This document shows positions 1 to 11,868 of a stretch of DNA of 64,000 nt, in pieces (the first letter of the stretch is position 1; each line of letters opens with the position of its first letter). The stretch comes from Methylosinus sp. H3A (lineage in GTDB: Bacteria > Pseudomonadota > Alphaproteobacteria > Rhizobiales > Beijerinckiaceae). The stretch is taken from the NCBI RefSeq assembly GCF_015709455.1, contig NZ_JADNQW010000005.1, forward strand, positions 496,001-560,000, written 5' to 3'. Below the pieces are notes generated by a model. The model was not told the origin of the DNA. It saw nothing but the letters and a program-made list of their open reading frames with translations, and did not search any database. The position numbers and the translations under genes were made by a program.

Positions 1-1
1 C

Positions 2-1453
2 TCGGCCTGGGGCGAGTTCACGCTGCATACGCACAATGCGCTCGGCATTCAGGAGACCGAGATCACCAATGTCGGCGGCGACGCCGACGTCTATGTCGAT
101 CAGTATTCGCAAGAGCTGCGGCTCGCGTCGCCGCGCGACCAGAGGCTCGAATGGCAGGCCGGGCTCTATTCGCTCTACGAGAAGACCCGGTCGTATTCGC
201 ATACCGATTTCGGCGGCAACGCCGCGCAATGGTTCGGAACGCCGACCACCGATCCCGCCCTCCTCAACGGCTTTCAACAGCGCACCGACGGCAAGTCGCG
301 AACCTTCCATATCGGCGGCTTCGGCCAGGGGGCCTATCATCTCGACGAGCGATGGACGCTGACCTTCGGCTTGCGCGACAGCTACGAGATCAAGGAAGGC
401 TCGGTGTTCGGCTGGGACAAGGCGTGGAGCCAGATATTCTCGCCCATTCAAGTCTATAATGCGATCCGCGGAGGGGGCGGCGTCGGCTTCTGGGACACGG
501 GCAGCGCGACCAGCACGCGCAACATGCTGACCGGCTCGTTCAATCCCTCCTACAAATACAGCGAGAACATTCTGCTCTACGGTCTCCTCGGCCGCGGCGA
601 GAAGGCCGCGGCGGTCAACGACCGCGCCCAGCCGATCTGGTCTGGAACGACGTTCAAGGGCTTCCAGCCGCTGTTCACCAGGGCGGAGACGAGCTGGGAC
701 TATGAGCTCGGCGCGAAGACGAATTGGCTCGACGGAAACCTCATCGCCAATGTCAATCTCTATTGGACCGACATATTCGACTTCCAGGCCAATATGGTCG
801 ACACGAGCTATCTGGATGCGACCGGCCAGCCGATACGCCAGACCTATCTCGGCTCGGTTCCGCATGTGCGGCTGCGGGGCGTGGAATTCACCGGGAGATT
901 TTCGCCGATCGAGCGCCTCTGGCTGTCGTTCAACGGCGCCTATACGGAGGCGCGCTACATCAGCTACGACAACGCCGCTCCGCCGGCGGATTGGATCTGG
1001 TCCACTCCCTCTTCGGCGCCCGCCGGATTTCTCAAGGCGCCACTGACGCTCTCGCGCTCGAATTCGCGCTGGGAGAATCTTCCCAAATGGGCGGTCAATT
1101 TCGGCGCGACCTACGACCATCCGCTGGGGCCGGTGTTTCGCGATCTCGGTCCGTTCTGGGATCGGCCCGTCACCGCTTTCGGCTATGTCAATGTCGCCTG
1201 GCAGGATCGCACGCAGCTCACCAATCCCTGGTCCGTTCTGCAATATTGGCAGCCCGCTTATTCGATCGTGAACGCCGGTCTCGGCCTGCGCACGGACGAC
1301 GAGCGCTACAGTCTCTCGATCTGGGCCAAGAACGTCTTCGACCAGCGCTACATCACCGCTTGGTCGCCCGGCAGCTCGACGACGGCGACGACAATCCAGT
1401 TTCAGGATTTTCCACGCTCTGTGGGAGGGACGCTGCTGGTGAAGCTCTATTGA
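2..1453 (+). CDS. TonB-dependent outer-membrane receptor, C-terminal part
   Basis: The reading frame is open from the left edge (frame starting at base 2) to a TGA at 1451-1453, giving about 483 residues of a protein whose N-terminus lies outside the window. The sequence is a run of amphipathic beta-strands rich in aromatic residues separated by polar loops, as in the 22-strand barrel of TonB-dependent receptors. The end reads NVFDQRYITAW...GGTLLVKLY, with the typical NxFDxRY segment and a terminal aromatic residue used for outer-membrane insertion. The plug domain and TonB box are not visible. The substrate (siderophore, metal chelate, vitamin) cannot be deduced. No terminator with a U-tract is obvious before the next gene. 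Confidence 0.85.
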   Translation, partial: SAWGEFTLHTHNALGIQETEITNVGGDADVYVDQYSQELRLASPRDQRLEWQAGLYSLYEKTRSYSHTDFGGNAAQWFGTPTTDPALLNGFQQRTDGKSRTFHIGGFGQGAYHLDERWTLTFGLRDSYEIKEGSVFGWDKAWSQIFSPIQVYNAIRGGGGVGFWDTGSATSTRNMLTGSFNPSYKYSENILLYGLLGRGEKAAAVNDRAQPIWSGTTFKGFQPLFTRAETSWDYELGAKTNWLDGNLIANVNLYWTDIFDFQANMVDTSYLDATGQPIRQTYLGSVPHVRLRGVEFTGRFSPIERLWLSFNGAYTEARYISYDNAAPPADWIWSTPSSAPAGFLKAPLTLSRSNSRWENLPKWAVNFGATYDHPLGPVFRDLGPFWDRPVTAFGYVNVAWQDRTQLTNPWSVLQYWQPAYSIVNAGLGLRTDDERYSLSIWAKNVFDQRYITAWSPGSSTTATTIQFQDFPRSVGGTLLVKLY

Positions 1454-1567
1454 CGTGAAGGGCGACAATTCGCGCGCTTACACGGCCTTGTGACCAATTC
1501 GTCATCGCAACGTTTCGAGAATCGGCTTCTACTCGCCTCGGCTCGGCGGCGGCGAGGAAGCGGACGA

Positions 1568-2266
1568 ATGGTTTTCCCCCATCCTGTAGAAGCGGTCCTC
1601 TTCGATATGGACGGCACGCTCCTCGACACGGAGCGGCTCTATGTCGACGCCTGGATCGCGGCCGGACGCGCCGTCGGCGCCGAGATCACCGAAGACTTCT
1701 GCCATCGCATGATCGGCAAGCCCATGCAGGATTGCGAGACGATGATGCTCGAGCGCTTCGGCGCCGATTTTCCGCTCGACGCCTGCATCGAAGCCTGCGG
1801 CGGCTTCGTCGCCCGCGCCTCGCGCGCCGGCGTGCCGCTCAAGGACGGGGCGCGCGAGCTCGTCGATTATCTCACCGCCATGAATATTCCGCTCGCCATC
1901 GCCACCTCCTCGCGGCGGCCGACGGCGGAGCATCATCTGAGCCGTTGCGGCCTGCTCTCGCATTTCTCCGCGCTGGTGACTCGCGACGATGTCGCGCGGG
2001 GCAAGCCGCATCCGGAATCTTATCTCCGCGCCGCGCGCGCGCTCGACAAGGAGCCGCCGCGCTGCCTCGCGCTCGAGGATTCGCCCACGGGCCTGCGCTC
2101 GGCCGCCGCCTCCGGCGCGATGACGATCCTCGCGCCGGATATTTTGCAGCCCTCCCCGGAGGAGCGCGCGCTCTGCCTCGCGGTCGTCGCGAGCCTGCGC
2201 GACGTGCTCGACATGCTGCGCGCGCACGCCGCCGCGCATCGGCCCTTAGGGGCCTTTGCGCGCTGA
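1568..2266 (+). CDS. HAD-superfamily phosphatase (beta-phosphoglucomutase / phosphoglycolate phosphatase-like)
   Basis: A 232-residue HAD hydrolase of subfamily IA. Motif I is FDMDGTLLDTE with the nucleophile Asp13 and acid/base Asp15; motif II is the IATSS segment near residue 110; the motif III lysine is in GKPHPESY near residue 148; motif IV is ALEDSPTGLRSA near residue 170. The helical cap lies between motifs I and II. Family members dephosphorylate small phosphometabolites such as phosphoglycolate, or isomerise hexose phosphates; the substrate cannot be read from the sequence. ATG 1568 was chosen over an in-frame start at 1490 because GAGGAAG lies just upstream and the family begins close to motif I. 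It is a cytosolic protein with no clear operon partner. Confidence 0.85.
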   Translation: MVFPHPVEAVLFDMDGTLLDTERLYVDAWIAAGRAVGAEITEDFCHRMIGKPMQDCETMMLERFGADFPLDACIEACGGFVARASRAGVPLKDGARELVDYLTAMNIPLAIATSSRRPTAEHHLSRCGLLSHFSALVTRDDVARGKPHPESYLRAARALDKEPPRCLALEDSPTGLRSAAASGAMTILAPDILQPSPEERALCLAVVASLRDVLDMLRAHAAAHRPLGAFAR

Positions 2267-2327
2267 CGAAACTCGCTTCGGTTTCTAGTCTGAGAGACGA
2301 TTCGACCATTGCGCGACGGAGACGACG

Positions 2328-2720
2328 ATGAGCCCGCGCCGTCCGCTTTTCGCGGCTATTCTATTTGCGCTTTCCCTCTCGCTCTCGGCCTGCGCCGGCG
2401 CCTATGAGGAGGCGCGCGAATTCGCGGCCATCTCGGGCGTCGTCGTGGAGAAGAGCGCGCCCGGAGGCGGCGCGAAAAAAGCTGCGAAAAAGAAAGGCGC
2501 GAAAAAGAAAGGCGCCGAGAAAAAAGCGGCCGCCGCCAAAGACAAGAACGAGCCGCCCGCCGTCGGCGCCTGCGTCACCTATCAATTCATGGGCGGCGCC
2601 GATTGCGAGGAGGCGATCACCAAGCGCAATTGCTACGACAAGCGCCTGAATGTCGTCGATTGGCGCAATGGGCTGAGCTGCGCCGCCGCCTTTCTGTCGC
2701 CCCCGGAGAAGAAACCTTGA
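2328..2720 (+). CDS. Small lysine-rich lipoprotein, function unknown
   Basis: A 130-residue protein with a lipoprotein signal peptide (hydrophobic stretch then a lipobox LSAC near residue 21), so it is probably lipidated and periplasmic. The middle, about residues 45-70, is low complexity with repeated KKGAKKKGA-type Lys/Ala/Gly units. The C-terminal 50 residues contain four cysteines (GACVTY, ADCEEA, RNCYDK, LSCAAA), consistent with two disulfides in the periplasm. No family was recognised. The next gene is also a small lipoprotein in the same direction, so the two may be cotranscribed. Confidence 0.7.
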   Translation: MSPRRPLFAAILFALSLSLSACAGAYEEAREFAAISGVVVEKSAPGGGAKKAAKKKGAKKKGAEKKAAAAKDKNEPPAVGACVTYQFMGGADCEEAITKRNCYDKRLNVVDWRNGLSCAAAFLSPPEKKP

Positions 2721-2814
2721 CGCGAGCTCGAGCCTCGAAAACGAGCTCGAGCCTTGCCTTTGGTCGGCGGAGCGGCGAAATTGGCCGCGCATCTCGCGTT
2801 CCCGAGGCCGTTTC

Positions 2815-3327
2815 ATGCGTTTTCTCGCCGCCTGCGCCGCTCTGGCGCCGCTCGCCCTCTCCGCCTGCAACAGCGCCGCGCCGGAAATGCGCTTCGATCC
2901 GGCGGAGGCCGCCTTCATCAAGCTGGAGGGCAAGGCGACGATCGAGGGCCAGGCCTTTCTGCGCGATCAGCAGGGCAAAATGAATGTGCGCTACGCCGCC
3001 GGCGAGGTCGTGCGGCTCATTCCCGCGACGGCCTATGCGCAGGCGCGCTTCTCGCAATATTATGGCAAGCGCAAATTCATCCCGGCCTTGCTCATGCCGA
3101 CGCCGACGCAGGAGGCCGACTACGCGGCCCATACGCGCACGACCAAGGCGGGCGCGACCGGCCGCTTCACTTTCGACAAGGTCGCGCCGGGCCGCTATTT
3201 CGTGACGACGCAGCTCACCTGGGTTCCGAAGGGCGGCTTGCTGAGCGAGGGCGGCGCGATGTACGACGAGATCATCGTCACCGGCAAGGAGACCGACCCG
3301 ATCGATGTCGTGCTCTCCGGCAATTGA
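2815..3327 (+). CDS. Putative lipoprotein with carboxypeptidase-regulatory-like fold, function unknown
   Basis: A 170-residue protein with a signal peptide ending in the lipobox LSAC near residue 18. The rest resembles a beta-sandwich of the carboxypeptidase regulatory / transthyretin-like type: a segment IEGQAFLRDQQG followed by TTKAGATGRFTFDKVAPGRYFVTT, the latter being the characteristic G-x-F-x-F-x-x-V-x-P-G-x-Y motif of such domains. That part is a family inference; no enzymatic residues are visible. It ends 11 bases before the GTG start of the mutT-like gene, so the two may form one transcript. Confidence 0.7.
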   Translation: MRFLAACAALAPLALSACNSAAPEMRFDPAEAAFIKLEGKATIEGQAFLRDQQGKMNVRYAAGEVVRLIPATAYAQARFSQYYGKRKFIPALLMPTPTQEADYAAHTRTTKAGATGRFTFDKVAPGRYFVTTQLTWVPKGGLLSEGGAMYDEIIVTGKETDPIDVVLSGN

Positions 3328-3338
3328 AGGAAACGCGC

Positions 3339-3740
3339 GTGTCCTTGCTTCTCGTGGTCGCCGCCGCGCTCGTCGATACGGAGGGCCGCGTGCTGATCGC
3401 GCAGCGCCCGCCCGGCAAGCAGCTCGCCGGCCTGTGGGAGTTTCCCGGCGGCAAGCTCGACCCCGGCGAGTGGCCGGAGCAGGCGCTCGTGCGCGAGCTC
3501 GCCGAGGAGCTGGGCATAGAGGTGGAGACGGCCGATCTCGCGCCGCTGACTTTCGCCAGCCACGCCTATGAGGCGTTTCATCTGTTGATGCCGCTCTATC
3601 TCTGCCGGAGCTGGCGTGGCGAGCCGCGCGCGCGGGAGGGCCAGACGCTGGCCTGGAGGCGGCCGAGCGCGCTGGACGCAGAGCAAATGCCGCCCGCCGA
3701 CGCGCCGCTCATCGCCCCGCTCGTCGCGCTGCTCGGCTGA
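3339..3740 (+). CDS. mutT: Nudix hydrolase, MutT-type 8-oxo-dGTP diphosphatase
   Basis: A 133-residue Nudix protein. The Nudix box is complete (G-x5-E-x7-REL-x-EELGI) in the segment starting GGKLDPGEW, preceded by QLAGLWEFPGG as in MutT. MutT removes oxidised dGTP from the nucleotide pool by hydrolysis to the monophosphate, preventing A:T to C:G transversions. GTG 3339 was chosen because GAAGGA lies 8 bases upstream and the protein then starts directly with the first strand (SLLLVVAAALVD); an in-frame TTG at 3324 is an alternative. The open frame extends much further upstream, but that part is antisense-like sequence overlapping the lipoprotein gene. MutT versus another small Nudix enzyme cannot be fully separated. 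Confidence 0.85.
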   Translation: MSLLLVVAAALVDTEGRVLIAQRPPGKQLAGLWEFPGGKLDPGEWPEQALVRELAEELGIEVETADLAPLTFASHAYEAFHLLMPLYLCRSWRGEPRAREGQTLAWRRPSALDAEQMPPADAPLIAPLVALLG

Positions 3741-3782
3741 GCGCTCGACGATCCGCCACAGCGCTTCTGCGAGAGGTCCGCC

Positions 3783-4265
3783 ATGCTGATCCGCCCCGCC
3801 CTGCCGGAAGACGCCGCGGCCATATGGTCGATCGTCGAGCCCATCCTGCGCGCCGGCGAAACTTACGCCCTCGATCGGGACATGACCGAAGCGGACGCTC
3901 TCGCTTATTGGCTGGGCGCGGATAAGGAGACCTTCGTCGCAGTCGAGGACGACGATGTCCTCGGCACATATTACCTACGTCCCAATCAGCCGGGCGGCGG
4001 ACGCCATGTCTGCAACTGCGGCTATATGACGAGCCTGCGCGGCAGGGGACAGGGCATCGCGCGGCGCATGTGCGCGCATTCGCTCGATCAGGCCCACGCC
4101 CGCGGCTATCGCGCGATGCAATTCAATTTCGTGGTCGGTGTCAACGAGCCCGCGATCCATTTGTGGCTCTCGCTCGGCTTCGAGATCGTGGGACGATTGC
4201 CGGGCGCATTCCGCCATCCGACGCGCGGCTATGTCGACGCTCTGGTAATGTTCCGGACGCTCTGA
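3783..4265 (+). CDS. GNAT-family N-acetyltransferase
   Basis: A 160-residue single-domain GNAT protein. It starts MLIRPALPEDAAAIWSIVEP, the usual GNAT N-terminus, and carries an acetyl-CoA binding segment around residues 85-100 (TSLRGRGQGIARRMC, matching the R/Q-x-x-G-x-G/A pattern). The C-terminal strand includes NEPAIHLWLSLGFEIVGRLPG, common in the group that acetylates small amines or toxins. The substrate is unknown. The start has GAGAGG about 8 bases upstream. It is a stand-alone gene just before the rimP promoter. Confidence 0.85.
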   Translation: MLIRPALPEDAAAIWSIVEPILRAGETYALDRDMTEADALAYWLGADKETFVAVEDDDVLGTYYLRPNQPGGGRHVCNCGYMTSLRGRGQGIARRMCAHSLDQAHARGYRAMQFNFVVGVNEPAIHLWLSLGFEIVGRLPGAFRHPTRGYVDALVMFRTL

Positions 4266-4329
4266 GTCGCTCGACGTTCGACGCGCGATCTTTCGAAAAC
4301 TGCGTCGCGGCCGGCCGCTCGTCTTTCCC

Positions 4330-4358
4330 TTGCCTCCACCCCGCAGCGGGTGTATAAG
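4330..4358 (+). promoter_or_regulatory. Sigma70-type promoter for the rimP-nusA-infB operon
   Basis: TTGCCT (4330-4335) and TATAAG (4353-4358) are separated by exactly 17 bases, close to consensus for a housekeeping promoter. Predicted transcription starts near 4365, leaving a leader of about 105 bases before rimP. Experimental support is absent; the match and position are seen, the activity is inferred. Confidence 0.6.
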
Positions 4359-4378
4359 CCGCTCGTTCTATCTCATAA

Positions 4379-4398
4379 CGATCATTCTCGGATGATCG
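4379..4398 (+). promoter_or_regulatory. Leader hairpin 1 upstream of rimP
   Basis: A perfect 7-bp inverted repeat (4379-4385 pairing with 4392-4398) with a 6-base loop lies just downstream of the predicted transcription start. With the second hairpin it makes a two-stem leader that could form an antiterminator/terminator arrangement. Confidence 0.4.
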
Positions 4399-4406
4399 CT
4401 GCTTGA

Positions 4407-4438
4407 GAGTGGGGCCCGGCCGGGACCCGCTCTTTTTT
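4407..4438 (+). terminator. Intrinsic-terminator-like hairpin in the rimP leader (possible attenuator)
   Basis: Bases 4407-4417 pair with 4422-4432 (11 positions, one mismatch and one G-U) around a 4-base loop and are followed at once by six T residues (4433-4438). It sits between the promoter at 4330-4358 and the rimP start at 4472, so it cannot end an upstream gene transcribed from that promoter. It looks like an attenuator acting on the operon that contains nusA. Confidence 0.6.
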
Positions 4439-4471
4439 GTTTGCACCGGCCAGTGACCCTCGCAAATCAGG

Positions 4472-5254
4472 ATGAGCCGCTTGGCAGAAACGCCCGCCGC
4501 CGGCGCCGTGGAGGCGCCCTCCCCTCTCGATGAGCCGCGCCTTTGCGGCGAGACGGGCGTCGCGGCGCGCATCGCCCATATAGCCGAGCCCGTGCTGGCG
4601 CAGATCGGCTTCCGGCTCGTGCGCGCGCGCATTTTCGCGCAGAGCGGCATGACGCTGCAGATCATGGCCGAACGCCCCGACGGAACGATGACGATCGAGG
4701 ATTGCGAGGCCGCGAGCCAGGCGCTCTCGCCCGAGCTCGACGTCGAGGACGTGATCTCCGACGCCTATCGGCTGGAGATCTCCTCGCCCGGCATCGATCG
4801 TCCGCTGGTCAGAGTCTCGGATTTTCGGCGCGCGATCGGCCATGAGGCGAAGATCGAGCTGATGCAGCCGCTCGCCTCTGGCCGCAAGCGTTTTCGAGGC
4901 AATATCGTCACTGTCGAGGGCGAAGGCCGCGACGCCGTGGTGACGCTCGAGCGCAATGACGCGCCGCCGGACGAAGAAAAAATCGTGCAAATGCCTCTGC
5001 GCGACCTCGACGAGGCCAAGCTGATGCTGACCGACGCGCTGATCCGCGAGGCGCTGCGCGCCAGCAAAGCGCCGATCGAAGACGAGAGCGCGAGCGAGGA
5101 AGCGCCCGCGCCGCAGGAAGAGGAGAGGCCCCGCCGTGGGCCCGGCCGTTTCGCCGCGGCGAGAGGTAATAAGGCGAAGCCGCTGGTTCCGGCCGGCGTG
5201 CAGACGGGATTCAAGAAAAAAGGCAGCGGACCCGGCCGTCGCGGAGACGCGTAG
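4472..5254 (+). CDS. rimP: Ribosome maturation factor RimP
   Basis: RimP assists assembly of the 30S subunit. The 260-residue protein has the RimP N-terminal alpha/beta domain (about residues 30-115, including [14 protein letters not shown], a family signature) and the C-terminal SH3-like barrel (about 115-185, [12 protein letters not shown]...VTLERND). It is about 100 residues longer than the E. coli protein: residues 190-260 form an acidic then Lys/Arg/Gly-rich tail ([12 protein letters not shown]...[13 protein letters not shown]), a common alphaproteobacterial extension probably contacting RNA. It heads the operon rimP-nusA-ylxR-infB-rbfA-truB, 24 bases before nusA, and follows the attenuator-like leader. 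Confidence 0.93.
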   Translation: MSRLAETPAAGAVEAPSPLDEPRLCGETGVAARIAHIAEPVLAQIGFRLVRARIFAQSGMTLQIMAERPDGTMTIEDCEAASQALSPELDVEDVISDAYRLEISSPGIDRPLVRVSDFRRAIGHEAKIELMQPLASGRKRFRGNIVTVEGEGRDAVVTLERNDAPPDEEKIVQMPLRDLDEAKLMLTDALIREALRASKAPIEDESASEEAPAPQEEERPRRGPGRFAAARGNKAKPLVPAGVQTGFKKKGSGPGRRGDA

Positions 5255-5278
5255 GGCCGACGTTTTTGGGAGCAAGAT

Positions 5279-6934
5279 ATGGCCGTCAGCGCCAACAGGT
5301 TGGAAATCCTGCAGATCGCCGATGCGGTCGCGCGCGAGAAATCGATCGACCGCTCGATCGTCATCGCCTCCATGGAGGACGCGCTGCAAAAGGCCGCGCG
5401 CTCGCGCTATGGGCAGGAGACCGAGGTCCGCGCCGAGATCAATCCGAAGAGCGGCGAAGTGCGCTTCTCGCGCCTGCTGCTCGTCGTCGATCTCATCGAC
5501 AATGACGCGACGCAGATTTCCATCGAGGATGCGCGCAAGCGCAATCCGGCGGCGCAGGTCGGCGACTGGATCTCCGAGACGCTGCCGCCCTTCGACTTCG
5601 GCCGCATCGCCGCGCAATCGGCCAAGCAGATCATCGTGCAGAAGGTGCGCGAGGCCGAGCGCGACCGTCAATATGAAGAGTTCAAGGACCGCATCGGCGA
5701 GATCGTCAACGGCGTGGTGAAGCGTGTCGAATATGGCAATGTCATCATCGATCTCGGCCGCGGCGAGGCGATCATCCGCCGCGACGAGATGATCCCGCGC
5801 GAGACCTTCCGCCCCGGCGACCGCGTGCGCGCCTATGTCTATGACGTGCGCCGCGAGCAGCGCGGGCCGCAGATTTTCCTGTCGCGCACGCATCCGCAAT
5901 TCATGGCGAAGCTGTTCCGCCAGGAAGTGCCGGAAATCTATGACGGCGTCATCGAGGTGAAATCGGTGGCCCGCGATCCGGGCTCGCGCGCCAAGATCGC
6001 CGTGGTCTCGCGCGATTCCTCCATCGATCCGGTCGGCGCCTGCGTCGGCATGCGCGGCTCGCGCGTGCAGGCCGTCGTCGGCGAATTGCAGGGCGAGCGC
6101 ATCGACATCATCCCCTGGTCGGCGGACGCGGCGACCTTCATCGTCAATGCGCTACAGCCGGCCGAAGTCGTGAAGGTCGTGCTCGACGAGGACACCGCGC
6201 GCATCGAGGTGGTGGTGCCGGACGATCAGCTGTCGCTCGCCATCGGCCGACGCGGCCAGAATGTGCGGCTCGCCTCGCAGCTCACCGGCTGGGACATCGA
6301 CATTCTGACCGAGGCCGAGGAATCCGAGCGCCGCCAGAGAGAGTTCGTCGAGCGCACCAAAGTGTTCATGAACGCCATCGACGTCGACGAGGTCGTCGGC
6401 AGGCTGCTCGCCTCGGAAGGTTTCCAATCGGTCGAGGAGCTGGCCTTCGTTGATCTCGGCGAGCTCGCGACGATCGAGGGCTTCGACGAGGATACGGCGG
6501 CCGAGATTCAAAATCGCGCCCGCAACTATCTGGAAAGAGTCGAGGCGGAGAACGAGGCGCGTCGCGTCGAGCTCGGCGTGCTCGACGAGCTGAAGGAGCT
6601 CGACGGCGTCACCACGGCGATGCTGGTCAAGCTCGGCGAGAATGACGTGAAGTCGATCGAGGATCTCGCCGGCTGCGTGCCGGACGATCTCGTCGGCTGG
6701 TCGGAGAAGAAGGACGGCGAGACGGTCAAGCAGACCGGCTTCCTGGATGGGATCGATATCTCCCGCGAAGAGGCGGAGGCGCTGATCATGGACGCCCGCG
6801 TGCGCGCCGGCTGGATCGAGGCGCCGGAGCCCGAGGCGGAAGAGGAAGCCGCCGAGGCCGAGGCCACGGAGCAGAGCGAGACCTTGCAGACAGAGACCGT
6901 GCAGACAGAGACGCAGCAGACAGAGACGCAGTGA
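5279..6934 (+). CDS. nusA: Transcription termination/antitermination factor NusA
   Basis: NusA binds RNA polymerase and nascent RNA and modulates pausing, termination and antitermination. The 551-residue protein has the N-terminal polymerase-binding domain (about 1-130), an S1 domain (about 135-200, [25 protein letters not shown]), two KH domains (about 230-350, including [14 protein letters not shown] and [23 protein letters not shown]), and two C-terminal helix-hairpin-helix acidic repeats (about 365-510). The tail ends in short QTET repeats (cagacagagac at DNA level). Its own gene lies behind an intrinsic-terminator-like leader, which would allow feedback control. The stop overlaps the GTG start of ylxR. 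Confidence 0.97.
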   Translation: MAVSANRLEILQIADAVAREKSIDRSIVIASMEDALQKAARSRYGQETEVRAEINPKSGEVRFSRLLLVVDLIDNDATQISIEDARKRNPAAQVGDWISETLPPFDFGRIAAQSAKQIIVQKVREAERDRQYEEFKDRIGEIVNGVVKRVEYGNVIIDLGRGEAIIRRDEMIPRETFRPGDRVRAYVYDVRREQRGPQIFLSRTHPQFMAKLFRQEVPEIYDGVIEVKSVARDPGSRAKIAVVSRDSSIDPVGACVGMRGSRVQAVVGELQGERIDIIPWSADAATFIVNALQPAEVVKVVLDEDTARIEVVVPDDQLSLAIGRRGQNVRLASQLTGWDIDILTEAEESERRQREFVERTKVFMNAIDVDEVVGRLLASEGFQSVEELAFVDLGELATIEGFDEDTAAEIQNRARNYLERVEAENEARRVELGVLDELKELDGVTTAMLVKLGENDVKSIEDLAGCVPDDLVGWSEKKDGETVKQTGFLDGIDISREEAEALIMDARVRAGWIEAPEPEAEEEAAEAEATEQSETLQTETVQTETQQTETQ

Positions 6935-7663
6935 CGAAACGGGACGGCGAAAATATGAGAGATGCCGAGGCGAGCGAACGGACCTGCATCGTCACCCGCC
7001 GGCGCGAGGCGCCGGAGGGGATGATCCGTTTCGTGCGTGCGCCGGACGGCGTCCTCACGCCGGACATAAGGTCGCGCCTGCCGGGCCGCGGCGCCTGGGT
7101 GACGGCGCGCGCCGAGGTGGTGGCCGAAGCGGTGAAGAAACAGGCGTTCGCCCGCCAATTGAAGGCCAAGGTCTCGACCTCCCCTTCGCTTCCGGCCGAT
7201 GTCGACCGGCTGCTGGAGGCCGACTGCCTGCAATCGCTCGCCATGGCCAATAAGGCCGGCGCGGTCGTGGCCGGCTTCGGCAAGGTCTGCGAGGCGTTGG
7301 AGAAGGGCTCCGTCGCCGCTCTGCTGGAGGCGCGGGACGGCTCGACGGAGGGACGGCGCAAGCTCGCCCAGGCGGCGCGGCGCGCGGCGGCGGCGCGCGG
7401 GCGCGGAGAGACGGCGAGAGAGGCGATCTCTCTGTTCGATTCTCTTCAATTGGATTTGGCTTTGGGCCGCACAAATGTGATACATGCAGCCCTCGCGCCG
7501 GGCGGACCGACGCAGGCCTTTTTGGCGCGCTGCCGCCGCCTCGCCGCCTATAGAGGCGAGAGCGCATCCGGCGACGCGCAAGACCATGACAGCGAGCGGA
7601 CCGAGGATGTCGGCCCGCTGACCGACCGAATAGAACAGGCGCAGCCCGAGGATCGGAAACTGG

Positions 7664-7671
<8 letters not shown>
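6931..7671 (+). CDS. ylxR: YlxR-type RNA-binding protein fused to an L7Ae-like domain
   Basis: A 246-residue protein that in alphaproteobacteria always sits between nusA and infB. Residues about 15-95 are the YlxR (DUF448) fold, with [20 protein letters not shown] and LPGRGAWV as signatures. Residues about 100-190 look like an L7Ae/L30e-type domain ([24 protein letters not shown]...). Such proteins are predicted to bind RNA; the exact role is not established here. GTG 6931 overlaps the nusA stop; ATG 6955 is an alternative start that loses eight residues. The end overlaps the infB start by 8 bases, implying translational coupling. Confidence 0.88.
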
Positions 7672-10378
<2,707 letters not shown>

Positions 10379-10497
10379 CGCGCGCCGCGACGATCTCCAC
10401 CGAACTTTCATCAGGCCTTCGGCGCGCCGCCGTCCTCGACCGCATTGGCGAGTGACGGCCGCGCAACGTCGGGAGCGCGCGAGCAGCGCGAATATTC

Positions 10498-10926
10498 ATG
10501 TCCAGAACCCATCACGCCCATGGGGCTGAGCCGTCGCAACGCATGCTGCGCGTCGCCGAGCTCATCCGCCATCAGATCGCCCAGATGCTCGCGCGCAACG
10601 AGATCGTCGACCCCGTGCTCGAGCAGCATGTCGTCACCGTCTCGCGCGTGGCGATGAGCCCTGATTTGAAGCTCGCCACCGTCTTCGTCATGCCGCTCGG
10701 CGGCAAGGACGAGGCCGAGGTGCTGCGCGCCTTCGATCGGCACAAGAAATTCCTGCGCGGCGAGATCGCCCATAGCGTCAATCTCAAATTCGCGCCCGAG
10801 GTGCGTTTCCGCATCGACGACAGTTTCGACAATGTCGCGCGCATCGACGCGCTGCTGAACTCCGACCGCGTGCGCCGCGATCTCGAGCAGCCCCACCCCG
10901 ACGAAGAGAACGGCGCCCAGCAATGA
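10498..10926 (+). CDS. rbfA: 30S ribosome-binding factor RbfA
   Basis: RbfA is a KH-fold protein needed for maturation of the 16S rRNA 5' end and cold growth. The 142-residue product has the family core: [44 protein letters not shown] and the C-terminal [19 protein letters not shown]. It lies 119 bases after infB with no recognisable terminator, and its stop overlaps the truB ATG by 4 bases (ATGA), so rbfA and truB are coupled. This order is standard for bacteria. Confidence 0.95.
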   Translation: MSRTHHAHGAEPSQRMLRVAELIRHQIAQMLARNEIVDPVLEQHVVTVSRVAMSPDLKLATVFVMPLGGKDEAEVLRAFDRHKKFLRGEIAHSVNLKFAPEVRFRIDDSFDNVARIDALLNSDRVRRDLEQPHPDEENGAQQ

Positions 10927-11822
10927 ACGGAAGAAAATCGACCCGCGCCGTCGTCGACGGCTGGGTCGTGCTCGACAAGCCCGTCGGCATGACCTCGACT
11001 CACGCGGTCTCGCGCCTCAAGCGCATCTATAATGGCAAGAAGGCCGGCCACGCCGGCACGCTGGACCCGCTCGCCTCCGGCATATTGCCGGTCGCTTTCG
11101 GCGAGGCGACCAAGACCGTGCCCTTCGTGCAGGACGGCGAAAAAGCCTATTCATTCACCGTGCGCTGGGGCGTCGAGACCGACACCGACGACGCCGACGG
11201 CAAGGCTGTGCGCGAGAGCGTCGAACGGCCGACCATCGCCCAGATCGAGGCGTTGCTACCGCGCTTTCTCGGCGACATCATGCAGGTGCCGCCGCAATAT
11301 TCCGCGATCAAGATCGCCGGCGAGCGCGCCTATGATCTCGCGCGCGAGGGCGAGACTGTGGAGCTGAAGCCGCGCCCGGTCACCATCCACCGCCTCTCGA
11401 TCATCGACGCGACGGAGGACGAGACGAGGCTGGTGATGGAATGCGGCAAGGGCGCCTATGTGCGCTCCATCGCGCGCGACCTCGGCCGGCTCATCGGCTG
11501 TTTCGGCCATGTGACCGCGCTGCGCCGCACGCGCGTCGGTCCCTTCCTCGAGGAGGACAGCTTCACCCTCGACGAGATCGAGGGCGGCGAGGCGGCCAAT
11601 GCTCTGCTTTCGGTCGAGGCCGGCCTCACGGAGCTGCCTTGCGTCGTCGTCGATCGCGATTCGGCGGCGCGGCTTCGCCGCGGCGGCACGCTGATCCTGC
11701 GCGGCCGCGATGCGCCGGCCGGCGGCATCGTCTATGCGGCCTGCGGCGGCGTGCCCGTCGCCTTCGGCCCTGTGGTGGAAGGCGCGCTGGAGCCCTCGCG
11801 CGTGTTCAACCTGCCGTTTTGA
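10923..11822 (+). CDS. truB: tRNA pseudouridine-55 synthase TruB
   Basis: TruB isomerises U55 in the T-loop of tRNAs. The 299-residue protein has the catalytic motif [17 protein letters not shown] with the nucleophile Asp48, the [14 protein letters not shown] motif at the N-terminus, the [22 protein letters not shown] segment, and [14 protein letters not shown]. The C-terminal 60 residues are a short PUA-like part. It is the last gene of the rimP operon; a large inverted repeat lies just downstream. Confidence 0.96.
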   Translation: MNGRKSTRAVVDGWVVLDKPVGMTSTHAVSRLKRIYNGKKAGHAGTLDPLASGILPVAFGEATKTVPFVQDGEKAYSFTVRWGVETDTDDADGKAVRESVERPTIAQIEALLPRFLGDIMQVPPQYSAIKIAGERAYDLAREGETVELKPRPVTIHRLSIIDATEDETRLVMECGKGAYVRSIARDLGRLIGCFGHVTALRRTRVGPFLEEDSFTLDEIEGGEAANALLSVEAGLTELPCVVVDRDSAARLRRGGTLILRGRDAPAGGIVYAACGGVPVAFGPVVEGALEPSRVFNLPF

Positions 11823-11868
11823 CGCGAGGTTGATCTTCGCGGGCGAACGGGTTTCAATTCGTGGAGAG

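Noticed and set aside
4266..4471. A tRNA gene ahead of rimP, as in E. coli (metY)
   Set aside because: No cloverleaf, T-loop (GGTTCGAATCC-like) or anticodon arm is visible; the segment is explained by promoter and hairpins.
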